Assembly (NCBI RefSeq): GCF_017352375.1
Contig: NZ_JAFEVR010000004.1
Coordinates: 620,001 to 684,000, forward strand
Direction: 5' to 3'
Source: Mycolicibacterium sp. S2-37
GTDB lineage: Bacteria; Actinomycetota; Actinomycetes; Mycobacteriales; Mycobacteriaceae
Length of the DNA stretch: 64,000 bases
The position numbers and the translations under genes were made by a program. Under the pieces are notes generated by a model. That model worked only from the letters and a program-made list of their open reading frames with translations. It did no database searches and had not been told where the DNA came from. Below, piece by piece: positions 9,115 to 17,214 of the stretch (position 1 is the first letter of the stretch; every line of letters begins with the position of its first letter).

Positions 9115-9879
9115 ATGAGCAACGCTGACACCCCGGTCCTGCTGATCGACACCACCGACCGGGTCCGGACCCTGACGCTGAACCGACCGCAGTCACGCAA
9201 CGCGCTGTCGGCGGAACTGCGCGGGAAGTTCTTCGGGGCGCTGCGCGATGCAGAGGCCGACGAGGCCGTCGACGTCGTCATCGTCACCGGCGCCGATCCG
9301 GTCTTCTGCGCCGGACTGGACCTCAAGGAGCTCGGCGACCAGACGCAGTTGCCCGACATCTCCCCGAAGTGGCCACCGATGACCAAGCCGGTGATCGGCG
9401 CGATCAACGGGGCGGCGGTGACCGGCGGTCTGGAGATCGCCCTGTACTGCGACATCCTCATCGCCTCGGAGAAGGCCCGGTTCGCCGACACCCATGCCCG
9501 CGTCGGTCTGCTGCCGACCTGGGGCCTGTCGGTGCGGCTGCCGCAGAAGGTGGGCATCGGCATGGCGCGGCGGATGAGCCTGACCGGCGACTATCTGTCG
9601 GCGGCCGATGCCATGCGGGCCGGTCTGGTGACCGAGGTGGTCGGCCACGAGGAGCTGCTGCCGACCGCACGTGCGGTGGCCGCGTCGATCGTCGGCAACA
9701 ACCAGCGTGCGGTCCGTTCGCTGCTGGAGTCCTATCACCGCATCGACGAATCGCAGACCAGCGCGGCGCTGTGGATCGAGGCCGACTCCGCACGCCAGTG
9801 GATGGCCTCGGCGACCGGTGACGACATCGCCGCCAACCGGTCCGCGGTGCTCGAACGGGGCCGCGCCCAGAACCGCTAG
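9115..9879 (+). CDS. echA16: Enoyl-CoA hydratase/isomerase family protein
   Basis: Crotonase-fold protein of 254 residues, closely resembling M. tuberculosis EchA16. The oxyanion-hole segments are visible: FCAGLDLKEL and GAAVTGGLEIALYCD, the latter supplying one candidate catalytic glutamate. The second glutamate usually found in a PE motif before the LG turn is absent (HARVGLLP instead). Hydratase activity is therefore not assured. A -10-like TACCGT at 9101-9106 lies 8 bases before the ATG, suggesting a leaderless transcript. It is convergent with the isomerase gene, overlapping by 4 bases. Confidence 0.9.
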   Translation: MSNADTPVLLIDTTDRVRTLTLNRPQSRNALSAELRGKFFGALRDAEADEAVDVVIVTGADPVFCAGLDLKELGDQTQLPDISPKWPPMTKPVIGAINGAAVTGGLEIALYCDILIASEKARFADTHARVGLLPTWGLSVRLPQKVGIGMARRMSLTGDYLSAADAMRAGLVTEVVGHEELLPTARAVAASIVGNNQRAVRSLLESYHRIDESQTSAALWIEADSARQWMASATGDDIAANRSAVLERGRAQNR

Positions 9880-10712
9880 GTGGCCAATCCCGGCGCGACC
9901 AGCTCGAGGTAGCGCTGCTTCATCGTCTCGAGCACGGCGAAACCGTCGGTGGCCCAGACCGTTTCGTTGAAGATCTCGACCTCGACGTCGCCGCGGTAGC
10001 CGGCGGCGGTGACCAGCTGCGCGATCGCGGCGAAATCGATGACACCGTCGCCCATCATCCCGCGCGACACCAGCGGGTCCGGGGTCATCGGCACCAGCCA
10101 GTCGCACACCTGGAACGCGCTGATCCGCCCCTGGGCCCCGGCAGCGGCGACACCCGCGGCCAGGTCGGGATCCCACCACACGTGGAAGGTGTCGACCACC
10201 ACGCCCACGGTCTCGGCGGGATGGGGAGCGGCCAGCGCCAGCGCCTGCCCGAGGGTCGAGATCACCGCGCGGTCGGCGCAGAACATCGGGTGCAGCGGTT
10301 CGAGCGCCAACCGGACCTCGCGCTCGGCGGCATACGGCACGAGCAGCGCAAGCCGCTCGGCGAGCCGGCGGCGGGCGCCGGCGAGATCGCGGTCGGCCAT
10401 CCCGCCGGCGACCAGCACCAGCTCCCGGGTGCCGAGCGCGGCGGCCTCGTCGATGGCGCGGCGGTTGTCGTCGAGCGCCTCGGCGCCGTCCCCTGCCCCG
10501 GTGAGGAAGCCGCCGCGGCACAGGCTCGAGACCCGCAGCCCGTGGTCGCGGACCAGTTTCGCGGCCGTGTCGAGGCCGGCCTCGGCCACCCGGTCGCGCC
10601 ACAGACCGATCGCGGGCAGCCCGGCGGCCGACGTCGCCTCGACCGCTTCGCGCAGCGTCCAGCCCTTGGTGGTCATCGTGTTGAGCGACAGCCTCGCCAG
10701 CGCAGCGGTCAT
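9876..10712 (-). CDS. Sugar phosphate isomerase/epimerase (TIM barrel, AP endonuclease 2 fold)
   Basis: A 278-residue protein of the xylose-isomerase-like TIM-barrel family. Likely metal ligands appear in the usual order: the glutamate of LALEPLHPM, the aspartate and histidine of VVVDTFHVWWD, and the glutamate of VEVEIFNE near the end. The ATG at 10712 overlaps the DUF993 stop by 4 bases. It is the last gene of a three-gene operon (dehydrogenase, DUF993, isomerase). In such operons these enzymes often isomerise or hydrate keto-sugars or cyclitols; the substrate here is unknown. Confidence 0.86.
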   Translation of the reverse strand: MTAALARLSLNTMTTKGWTLREAVEATSAAGLPAIGLWRDRVAEAGLDTAAKLVRDHGLRVSSLCRGGFLTGAGDGAEALDDNRRAIDEAAALGTRELVLVAGGMADRDLAGARRRLAERLALLVPYAAEREVRLALEPLHPMFCADRAVISTLGQALALAAPHPAETVGVVVDTFHVWWDPDLAAGVAAAGAQGRISAFQVCDWLVPMTPDPLVSRGMMGDGVIDFAAIAQLVTAAGYRGDVEVEIFNETVWATDGFAVLETMKQRYLELVAPGLAT

Positions 10713-11893
10713 CGACCGATGCCGTTCAACGCACAGAACAGACGCATCCGGTGTGCGGCGAGATCCGGGTCGGCGAGCAGCCCGGCACGGTCGGCCAGCA
10801 CGAACACCTCGCAGAGGTGGCGCAGCGACCGTCCGCTGGACAGGCCGCCCACCATGGTGAACCCGGGCTGCTGCCCGTTGAGCCACGCCAGGAACGCGAT
10901 GCCCGTCTTGTAGTAGTACGTCGGGGCGGTGAAGATGTGCCGGCCCAACGCCGCGGTCGATTCCAGCAGGGCCTGCGCCCGGGCCGGGCGGCCCGCGTCG
11001 AGTTCCTGCAGCGCGGTCGACGCCGCCGGATAGATCGCAGCGAAGATGCCCAGCAGCGCGTCGGAATGGTTCGCTCCGTCGCCGATGACGAGTTCGGGAT
11101 AGTTGAAGTCGTCGCCGGTGTAGAGCCGAACGCCGCTCGGCAGCACCCGGCGCAGCGCCACCTCGTGCGAAGCATCGAGCAACGAGACCTTGACGCCGTC
11201 GATCTTGTCCACGTTGGCTTCGATGAGTTCCCGGAAAACCGCTGTGGCAGCATCGATGTCGACGTCACCCCAGTAGCCGCGCAGCGCGGGGTCGAACATC
11301 TCCCCCAGCCAGTGCAGGATCACCGGGCGATCCGCCTCGGCCAGCAGCGGCCCGTACACCGACAGGTAGTCCGCCGGCGAGGTCGCCACCCGGGCCAGCG
11401 CCCGTGACGCCATCACGATGACGTTGGCACCGGCCTCGCGCACGACGTCGATCTGCTCCCGGTAGGCGTCGGCGATCACGGCCAGACCCCGGGCGCCTGC
11501 GGGCACGTCGGCCACGTCGAGCTGGTCCGTCCCGGCGCCGCAGGCGAGCAGTCCGTCGGCGGCTGAGGCTTCCCGACCGCTGCGGCGGATCAGTTCACGG
11601 GTCGCCGGCCAATCCAGGCCCATCCCGCGCTGGGCGGTGTCCATCGCGTCGGCCACACCGAGCCCGTAGGACCAGATCTCGTGCCGGAGAGCCAGTGTGG
11701 TGTCCCAGTCCAGGTCCGCCGGTGCGCCCGGGCTGGTGTCCGACAACGGCCGGGGCACCACGTGCGCGGCGGCGTAGGCGATGCGGGACTGGATGGGACG
11801 GTCCGGACGCCGCCAGGGACCCGGTTCGCCGAGCCGGTAGTCGCCGTACAGCGGCAGCGGAATCGTCGTGCCGGTGAGCGAGGTGGCGGTCAC
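10709..11893 (-). CDS. DUF993 family protein, aldolase-like TIM barrel
   Basis: A 394-residue member of DUF993, related to the dihydrodipicolinate synthase/N-acetylneuraminate lyase fold. The segment KIDGVKVSLLD has a lysine at residue 235, where class I aldolases keep their Schiff-base lysine; this alignment is by eye. GTG 11893 overlaps the upstream dehydrogenase stop, and the stop overlaps the isomerase start, so all three are translationally coupled. The chemistry is unproven. A retro-aldol or lyase step after oxidation is the simplest inference. Confidence 0.82.
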   Translation of the reverse strand: MTATSLTGTTIPLPLYGDYRLGEPGPWRRPDRPIQSRIAYAAAHVVPRPLSDTSPGAPADLDWDTTLALRHEIWSYGLGVADAMDTAQRGMGLDWPATRELIRRSGREASAADGLLACGAGTDQLDVADVPAGARGLAVIADAYREQIDVVREAGANVIVMASRALARVATSPADYLSVYGPLLAEADRPVILHWLGEMFDPALRGYWGDVDIDAATAVFRELIEANVDKIDGVKVSLLDASHEVALRRVLPSGVRLYTGDDFNYPELVIGDGANHSDALLGIFAAIYPAASTALQELDAGRPARAQALLESTAALGRHIFTAPTYYYKTGIAFLAWLNGQQPGFTMVGGLSSGRSLRHLCEVFVLADRAGLLADPDLAAHRMRLFCALNGIGR

Positions 11894-13050
11894 AGCACGA
11901 TCTCCGGGACCTCGAGGCGGCGGCCCTCGGCCGAGCTGCGCAGGCCGAGCTCTGCCAGCTGCACGCCGCGCGCGGCCGACAGCAGCCCGAACCGGTGCGG
12001 CCGGCCCGCCACGACGTCGCGCAGATACTCCTCCCACTGCAGCTTGAACCCGTTGTCCAGATCCGCGTTCGCCGGCACCTCCAGCCACTGGTCGCGGAAG
12101 TTCTCGGTGGCCGGCAGATCCGGGTTCCACACCGGCTTGGGAGTGTGCGCGCGCTGCTGGGCGACGCACTGCCGCAGGCCGGCCACGGCCGAACCGTGGG
12201 TGCCGTCGATCTGGAACTCGACGAGTTCGTCGCGGTGGACCCGCACCGCCCACGACGAGTTGATCTGGGCGATCACCCCGCCCTCGATCTCGAAGATGCC
12301 GTAGGCGGCGTCGTCCGCGGTGGCGGCGTACTCGCGGTGCGCCTCGTCCCAGCGGGTCGGGATGTGGGTGACGGCCCGGGCGGTCACCGCCTGCACCGGA
12401 CCGAGCAGGGCTTCCATGACGTAGTTCCAATGGCAGAACATGTCGACGGTGATGCCGCCGCCGTCCTCGGCACGGTAGTTCCAGCTGGGCCGCTGCGCGG
12501 GCTGACCGTCGCCTTCGAACACCCAGTACCCGAACTCACCGCGCAGCGACAGGATGCGGCCGAAGAAGCCCTCGTCGACCAGTCGGCGCAGCTTGACCAG
12601 ACCCGGCAGGTAGAGCTTGTCGTGCACCACGCCGGCGACGACACCGGCGTTCTCCGCCATCCGCGCCAGCTCGACCGCCTCGGTGAGAGTTTCGGCGGTC
12701 GGCTTCTCGGTGTAGACGTGCTTTCCGGCCTTGATCGCCGACGACAGCGCCTCCACCCGGCGGGAGGTGACCTGGGCGTCGAAGTAGACGTCGACGGTCG
12801 GATCGGCGATCACCGACGCGGTGTCGGTCGTCCAGTGTTCGACGCCGTGTTCGGCGGCGAGGTCGGCGAGCTTGTCGGGGTTGCGCCCGACGAGGATCGG
12901 CTCGATCGCGATGCGGCTGCCGTCCTCGAGCACCAGGCCGGTGTCACGCAGCGGCAGGATCGAGCGGACGAGATGCTGGCGGTAGCCCATGCGCCCCGTC
13001 ACGCCGTTCATGGCGATACGCAGGGTGCGGCGACCGGAGGGTGATGCCAT
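11890..13050 (-). CDS. Gfo/Idh/MocA family NAD(P)-dependent oxidoreductase
   Basis: A 386-residue dehydrogenase. The Rossmann start is MNGVTGRMGYRQH (about residues 14-26). The conserved YTEKPTAE near residue 115 holds the EKP lysine. A C-terminal alpha/beta dimerisation domain follows. The ATG at 13050 is preceded by AAGGAA 8 bases upstream. It is the first gene of a three-gene operon. The operon promoter is TTGACC (13203-13198), a 17-base spacer and TACCGT (13180-13175), with a LacI-type operator immediately downstream. It probably oxidises a sugar, cyclitol or similar alcohol; the substrate is unknown. Confidence 0.9.
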   Translation of the reverse strand: MASPSGRRTLRIAMNGVTGRMGYRQHLVRSILPLRDTGLVLEDGSRIAIEPILVGRNPDKLADLAAEHGVEHWTTDTASVIADPTVDVYFDAQVTSRRVEALSSAIKAGKHVYTEKPTAETLTEAVELARMAENAGVVAGVVHDKLYLPGLVKLRRLVDEGFFGRILSLRGEFGYWVFEGDGQPAQRPSWNYRAEDGGGITVDMFCHWNYVMEALLGPVQAVTARAVTHIPTRWDEAHREYAATADDAAYGIFEIEGGVIAQINSSWAVRVHRDELVEFQIDGTHGSAVAGLRQCVAQQRAHTPKPVWNPDLPATENFRDQWLEVPANADLDNGFKLQWEEYLRDVVAGRPHRFGLLSAARGVQLAELGLRSSAEGRRLEVPEIVL

Positions 13051-13157
13051 CGGAATTCCTTCATGTGAGCGCCGGGCCGGTGGATCGCCGGCCGACGGGT
13101 GCTGTCGTCGATTGCACCGTCGCCACACCCGGAACGGGTGATACGCGGTGTCAGCAC

Positions 13158-13174
13158 TTCGGAATGCGCTTTCC
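13158..13174. promoter_or_regulatory. LacI-type operator 1 (dehydrogenase operon / lacI promoter)
   Basis: TTCGGAATGCGCTTTCC contains the dyad GGAATGC/GCTTTCC with one central mismatch pair and a CpG centre, as in LacI/GalR operators. It abuts the -10 TACCGT (13180-13175) of the reverse operon promoter, covering its start site. It also falls between a possible -35 and the -10 TAAGCT (13179-13184) of the forward lacI promoter, allowing autorepression. A 15/17 identical copy lies at 14341-14357. Confidence 0.78.
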
Positions 13175-13203
13175 ACGGTAAGCTCTGCGGAACGTCCGGT
13201 CAA
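13175..13203 (-). promoter_or_regulatory. Promoter of the dehydrogenase-DUF993-isomerase operon
   Basis: Reading the reverse strand: -35 TTGACC (13203-13198), a 17-base spacer and -10 TACCGT (13180-13175). The start site would fall inside operator 1, leaving a leader of about 115 bases before the ATG at 13050. Confidence 0.6.
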
Positions 13204-13237
13204 GACGAACCGGCGTCGGCACGGTGGGGGTTCGGTG

Positions 13238-14269
13238 ATGGCTGCGGTGAGGCTCCAGGATGTGGCTGCTCGCGCCGGCGTGTCCCAGGCCACGGCGTCG
13301 CGGGTGCTCAACGGCTCGGCCCGGGTGCCGGGTGAGGGCGTCGCCGACCGGGTCCGCGCAGCGGCGCGGGAGCTCGGCTACGTGCCGAATGCCCAAGCCC
13401 AGGCCCTGGCCCGATCGTCGACCGGGCTGTTGGGACTGGTGGTCCACGACATCGCCGACCCGTACTTCTCCTCGATCGCCCGCGGTGTCCAGGCGGCGGC
13501 CCGGACCGCCCGCAAGCAGGTCCTGCTCGCCAGCACCGAACGGGACTTCGACATCGAGCGCGAAGCGGTCAGCACGTTCATCGCCCACCGCGCCGACGCC
13601 ATCGTGCTGGCCGGATCCCGCCAGAGCGGAGACCTCGACCGTGACCTCGAAGTGGAGTTCGGCCGGTACCGCGACAACGGTGGCCGGGTGGTCGCGATCG
13701 GTCAGCCACTCGCTTTCGGCGGTGCCGTGGAGCCCGAAAATTATTTTGCGGCAGGAGAATTGGCCGATGCGCTGGTCGACGCGGGACACACACAGTTCGC
13801 CGTCATCGGGGGGCCGGGCAGCATCCGCACCTCGGTCGACCGCCGCAACGGGTTCGTCGAAACACTCGGACGGCGCGGCCTGACCCCGCTGGTGGAGGTG
13901 TCGGGCGACTTCACCCGCGACGGCGGCCACTCGGCGGCGCTGCGACTGGCCGCGGCCCTGCAGGTCCGGGCCGGAGCGGGCACGAAACCGGTCTGCGTGT
14001 TCGCGGTGACCGACGTGATGGCGATCGGCGCCATTGCGGCGTGGCGTGAGCTGGGCCTGGCGGTGCCGCGCGACCTGTGCGTCGCCGGATTCGACGACAT
14101 CCCCACCCTGCGCGACCACACGCCGAGCCTCACCACGGTGGCCCTGCCGCTGGAGGAGATCGGCGTCCGCGCGGTTCAATTGGCGCTGTGCTCCCCGGAA
14201 GGCGACGCCGACCTGCGTGAACGCGTCGCCGGCCGGGTCGTGCTGCGCGACAGCACGCGGCTGGGCTGA
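13238..14269 (+). CDS. LacI-family transcriptional repressor
   Basis: A 343-residue LacI/GalR regulator. The N-terminal helix-turn-helix is VRLQDVAARAGVSQATASRV (from residue 4), with the NGSARV hinge region after it. A periplasmic-binding-type effector domain follows (residues about 60-340). ATG 13238 is preceded by GTGGGGG. It sits between the reverse catabolic operon and the forward ABC importer; a matching operator lies on each side. It is therefore very probably the shared repressor, released by the imported compound or a metabolite of it. Confidence 0.93.
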   Translation: MAAVRLQDVAARAGVSQATASRVLNGSARVPGEGVADRVRAAARELGYVPNAQAQALARSSTGLLGLVVHDIADPYFSSIARGVQAAARTARKQVLLASTERDFDIEREAVSTFIAHRADAIVLAGSRQSGDLDRDLEVEFGRYRDNGGRVVAIGQPLAFGGAVEPENYFAAGELADALVDAGHTQFAVIGGPGSIRTSVDRRNGFVETLGRRGLTPLVEVSGDFTRDGGHSAALRLAAALQVRAGAGTKPVCVFAVTDVMAIGAIAAWRELGLAVPRDLCVAGFDDIPTLRDHTPSLTTVALPLEEIGVRAVQLALCSPEGDADLRERVAGRVVLRDSTRLG

Positions 14270-14301
14270 TCAGCGCCGGGTGGGCGCGGATCACGAACGC
14301 G

Positions 14302-14331
14302 TTGACACTGTGGGCTGCATCACGTTAGGGT
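14302..14331 (+). promoter_or_regulatory. Promoter of the ABC importer operon
   Basis: Consensus -35 TTGACA (14302-14307), an 18-base spacer and -10 TAGGGT (14326-14331). The start site near 14338 is followed directly by operator 2. The importer ATG is at 14403. Confidence 0.65.
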
Positions 14332-14340
14332 CGGAACCGC

Positions 14341-14357
14341 TTCGGAAAGCGCATTCC
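14341..14357. promoter_or_regulatory. LacI-type operator 2 (ABC importer operon)
   Basis: TTCGGAAAGCGCATTCC matches operator 1 at 15 of 17 positions in the same orientation, giving the consensus TTCGGAAWGCGCWTTCC. It begins 10 bases after the -10 box, so a bound repressor would block initiation or clearance. Confidence 0.8.
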
Positions 14358-14402
14358 CATTCGGGCCATCGGCCCGAGCCACTGCGAACTTAGGACTCTT
14401 CC

Positions 14403-15293
14403 ATGGCGATTACGGCATCGGCCGGCGTGCGCCCCTCGGGGGATGCGGATTCCCCTCCGGCGGCCTCGTCGGCGTCCCCGCGGCGATCGCGCCGCCTGAA
14501 CTTCTCCCCGTGGCGCACTGCCGCCGGCCTGTGGCGGCCGCTTGCGCTCGTGGTCGCCGTGCTCGCCGCCTGGTGGGCGGTGACCGAGGCCGAGCTGGTC
14601 GCGCCCTACATCCTGCCCTCGCCCGCAGACACCTGGATTACGGCGCAGGAGAACGCGGCCTATCTCGCCGAGAACACCTGGGTGACCACCTGGGAGACGG
14701 TGATCGGATTCCTGATCGCCGCGCTGGTCGGCGAGTTCGTCGCCGTGATGATGGTCTACTCGGCCGGCCTGGAGAAGACCGTCTATCCACTGATCCTGTT
14801 CGCGCAGGTGGTTCCGAAGATCGCGATCGCCCCGCTGTTCGTCGTATGGCTGGGTTTCGGGCCGTCTCCGAAGATCCTCGTCGCGGTCCTGATGGCCTTC
14901 TTCCCCATCGTCATCTCGGGGTTGGCGGGACTGCGCTCGGTGGATCCGGAGATCATCGAGCTCACCTCGACCATGGGGGCCAGCAAGTTCAAGACCTTCA
15001 TGAAAGTCCGCTTCCCCGCGTCGCTGCCGCAGCTGATGTCCGGTCTCAAGGTGGCCGCGACGCTGGCCGTGACCGGCGCGGTCGTCGGTGAATTCGTGGG
15101 AGCGAACGAAGGACTCGGCTACGTCATCCTGCAGGCCAACGGAAACGTCGACACCGCAATGCTGTTCGCCGCGCTGATCATCATGTCCGCGCTCGGCATC
15201 GCGCTCTTCGCGATCATCGAGATCGCCGAGAAGCTCCTCATTCCGTGGCACTCGTCGCGCCGCATCGTCAACTCCGCCTCCACCGCCGTCTAG
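14403..15293 (+). CDS. ABC transporter permease (SsuC/TauC/NitT type)
   Basis: A 296-residue inner-membrane permease with about six helices and the BPD-type EAA loop (GASKFKTFMKVRFPASLPQLMSG region, about residues 195-220). The N-terminal 40 residues are polar and low in complexity. It is the first gene of the importer operon, behind a TTGACA promoter and a LacI-type operator. The permease type pairs with NMT1/THI5-like binding proteins, which deliver small organic ions, sulfonates or pyrimidine-like compounds. Confidence 0.92.
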   Translation: MAITASAGVRPSGDADSPPAASSASPRRSRRLNFSPWRTAAGLWRPLALVVAVLAAWWAVTEAELVAPYILPSPADTWITAQENAAYLAENTWVTTWETVIGFLIAALVGEFVAVMMVYSAGLEKTVYPLILFAQVVPKIAIAPLFVVWLGFGPSPKILVAVLMAFFPIVISGLAGLRSVDPEIIELTSTMGASKFKTFMKVRFPASLPQLMSGLKVAATLAVTGAVVGEFVGANEGLGYVILQANGNVDTAMLFAALIIMSALGIALFAIIEIAEKLLIPWHSSRRIVNSASTAV

Positions 15294-15331
15294 CGCCCGC
15301 TCCCCTCCCCATCTCAGCAAGGAGAACATCC

Positions 15332-16360
15332 ATGACTTCCATCCGCCGCCGCGCCACCGTCGCGGCCGTGACCACCATCGCCGCACTGGGCCTCGCGGCC
15401 TGCGGTGGTGGCGAAAGCTCCCAGAACGCCGAGGGTTCGGGTCAATCCGCAACCCTGATGCTCAACTGGTATCCGTACGGCGAGCACGCGCCCTTCTACT
15501 ACGGCGTCCAGGAGGGCATCTTCGCCAAGCACGGCATCGACCTGCAGATCGACGCCGGCCAGGGATCGACGAAGACGGTGCAGGCCATCGGATCAGGGCA
15601 GGCCGACTTCGGCTGGGCCGACACCCCGGCGGTGCTGAGCAACATCGACAAGGGCGTCAAGGTCAAGAGCACCGGGGTATTCCTGCAGACCACACCGTCG
15701 GCGGTGCAGGTGTTCGCCGACTCGGGCATCAACACCCCGCAGGACCTCGTCGGCCGCACCATCGCAGTGTCGGCAGGCGACGCACCCACCACCACCTTCC
15801 CGATCTATCTCGACAAAGTCGGCGTCGCGCCGGATCAGGTGACCCAGCAGAGCCTGGATGCGGCAGGCAAGATGGCCGCGATGATGTCCGGCCGAGTCGA
15901 CGGCCTGATCGGGTTCGCCCACGACCAGGGCCCCACGATCGCGAACAAGAGCGGCCGAGAGGTGCGCTATCTCAAGTACTCCGACGCCGGACTGAACTTC
16001 TACAGCAACGGCCTGATCGCCAACGAGTCGACGATCGCCGACAACCCCGAGCTCGTGCAGTCGATGGTCGACGCCACCAGCGAGGCGTACGCCGCCGCAG
16101 CGGAGAACCCCGAGGCCGCGGTCGACGCGATGGCGGGTAAGGACCCGCAGATGCCGCCCCGCGAGGTACTTCTGCAGCAGTGGCAGCAGACCATCCCGCT
16201 GCTGAGCACTCCCGCCACGGCGAACCAGGTTCCGGGCTCCAACGCCAAGGAGGACTGGACGACGACGATCACCACGCTGACCGACGCCGGTCTGCTCGAG
16301 ACGGCGAAAGACCCGGCCGAGTACTGGGATTCGTCGTTCGCGCCCAAGGCCGAGCAGTAG
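15332..16360 (+). CDS. ABC substrate-binding lipoprotein, NMT1/THI5-like
   Basis: A 342-residue lipoprotein. The signal peptide ends in the lipobox LAAC (cysteine near residue 23). The mature part begins with LNWYPYGEHAPFYYGVQEGIF, matching the NMT1/THI5 pattern for binding small heterocyclic or organic solutes. ATG 15332 has AAGGAG 7 bases upstream. It lies between permease and ATPase, so the three form one importer. The ligand cannot be read from the sequence. Confidence 0.92.
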   Translation: MTSIRRRATVAAVTTIAALGLAACGGGESSQNAEGSGQSATLMLNWYPYGEHAPFYYGVQEGIFAKHGIDLQIDAGQGSTKTVQAIGSGQADFGWADTPAVLSNIDKGVKVKSTGVFLQTTPSAVQVFADSGINTPQDLVGRTIAVSAGDAPTTTFPIYLDKVGVAPDQVTQQSLDAAGKMAAMMSGRVDGLIGFAHDQGPTIANKSGREVRYLKYSDAGLNFYSNGLIANESTIADNPELVQSMVDATSEAYAAAAENPEAAVDAMAGKDPQMPPREVLLQQWQQTIPLLSTPATANQVPGSNAKEDWTTTITTLTDAGLLETAKDPAEYWDSSFAPKAEQ

Positions 16361-16374
16361 AGAGGGGCGAGCAG

Positions 16375-17187
16375 ATGTCCACCGCCACCATCACCGCACC
16401 GAGGACCGCCGTGACCTCAGAGGCCATCACCATCGAGAACCTGAATGTGACGTTCTCATCGAAGCGGGCGACCGTCACCGCACTCGACGACATCGACCTC
16501 CGGGTCGCCGAGGGTGAGTTCGTCTCGATCGCCGGGCCGTCCGGGTGCGGTAAGTCGACGCTGCTCAAGGTGATCGCCGGACTGACCGACTCCACGTCGG
16601 GGCAGGTCCGGTTGCGCGGCAAGGCCGTCCGGGGTCCGCAACGTGAGATCGGCTACGTGTTCCAGCGCGCAGCCCTGCTCGAGTGGCGATCGGTGCGGCG
16701 AAACATCCTGCTGCAGGCCGAGATGCGGGGGATGCCGCGGCAGGCCGCCGCCAAGCGCTGCGACCACCTCATCGAGATGACGGGCCTCAGCGGATTCGAG
16801 GACGCGCTGCCGCACGAGTTGTCCGGCGGTATGCAGCAACGTGTCTCGCTGTGCCGGGCACTGCTGCACGAACCCGAGGTGCTGCTCATGGACGAACCGT
16901 TCGGTGCTCTGGACGCGCTGACCCGCGAGAAGATGAACATCGAACTGCACCGCATCTGGCGGGAGATGGGCACCACCGTGGTGCTGGTCACGCACTCGGT
17001 CGCCGAGGCGGTGTATCTGGCGAACCGGGTCGTCGTGATGAGCCCCCGGCCCGGGCGCATCGTCGAAACGCTCGCGGTCGACCTGCCTGCCGAACGCGAC
17101 TACGCCGAGACCATGGAGCGCCCGGAGTTCATCCGGGTCGCCAACCGCGTGCGCGATCTGCTCGGCAGTTCCACCGCCGCCGACTGA
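16375..17187 (+). CDS. ABC transporter ATP-binding protein (SsuB/TauB type)
   Basis: A 270-residue ATPase. Walker A GPSGCGKST lies near residues 55-63 and the signature LSGGMQQR near 146. Walker B LLMDEPFGALD follows, with the switch histidine in VTHSVAEA. ATG 16375 is preceded by GAGAGGGGCGAGCAG. It is the last gene of the LacI-controlled importer operon, 14 bases after the binding-protein gene. It is convergent with the merR gene. Confidence 0.94.
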   Translation: MSTATITAPRTAVTSEAITIENLNVTFSSKRATVTALDDIDLRVAEGEFVSIAGPSGCGKSTLLKVIAGLTDSTSGQVRLRGKAVRGPQREIGYVFQRAALLEWRSVRRNILLQAEMRGMPRQAAAKRCDHLIEMTGLSGFEDALPHELSGGMQQRVSLCRALLHEPEVLLMDEPFGALDALTREKMNIELHRIWREMGTTVVLVTHSVAEAVYLANRVVVMSPRPGRIVETLAVDLPAERDYAETMERPEFIRVANRVRDLLGSSTAAD

Positions 17188-17214
17188 TCGCCGGCTACGC
17201 CATCGCCGGAGCTG

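Noticed and set aside
13151..14179. Reverse open frame of about 342 codons opposite lacI
   Set aside because: It is antisense to a clear LacI protein and shows no domain.
17188..17214. Small stem CCGGC/GCCGG between the ABC ATPase and merR genes
   Set aside because: Only 5 bp with a 9-base loop; too weak to call a terminator.
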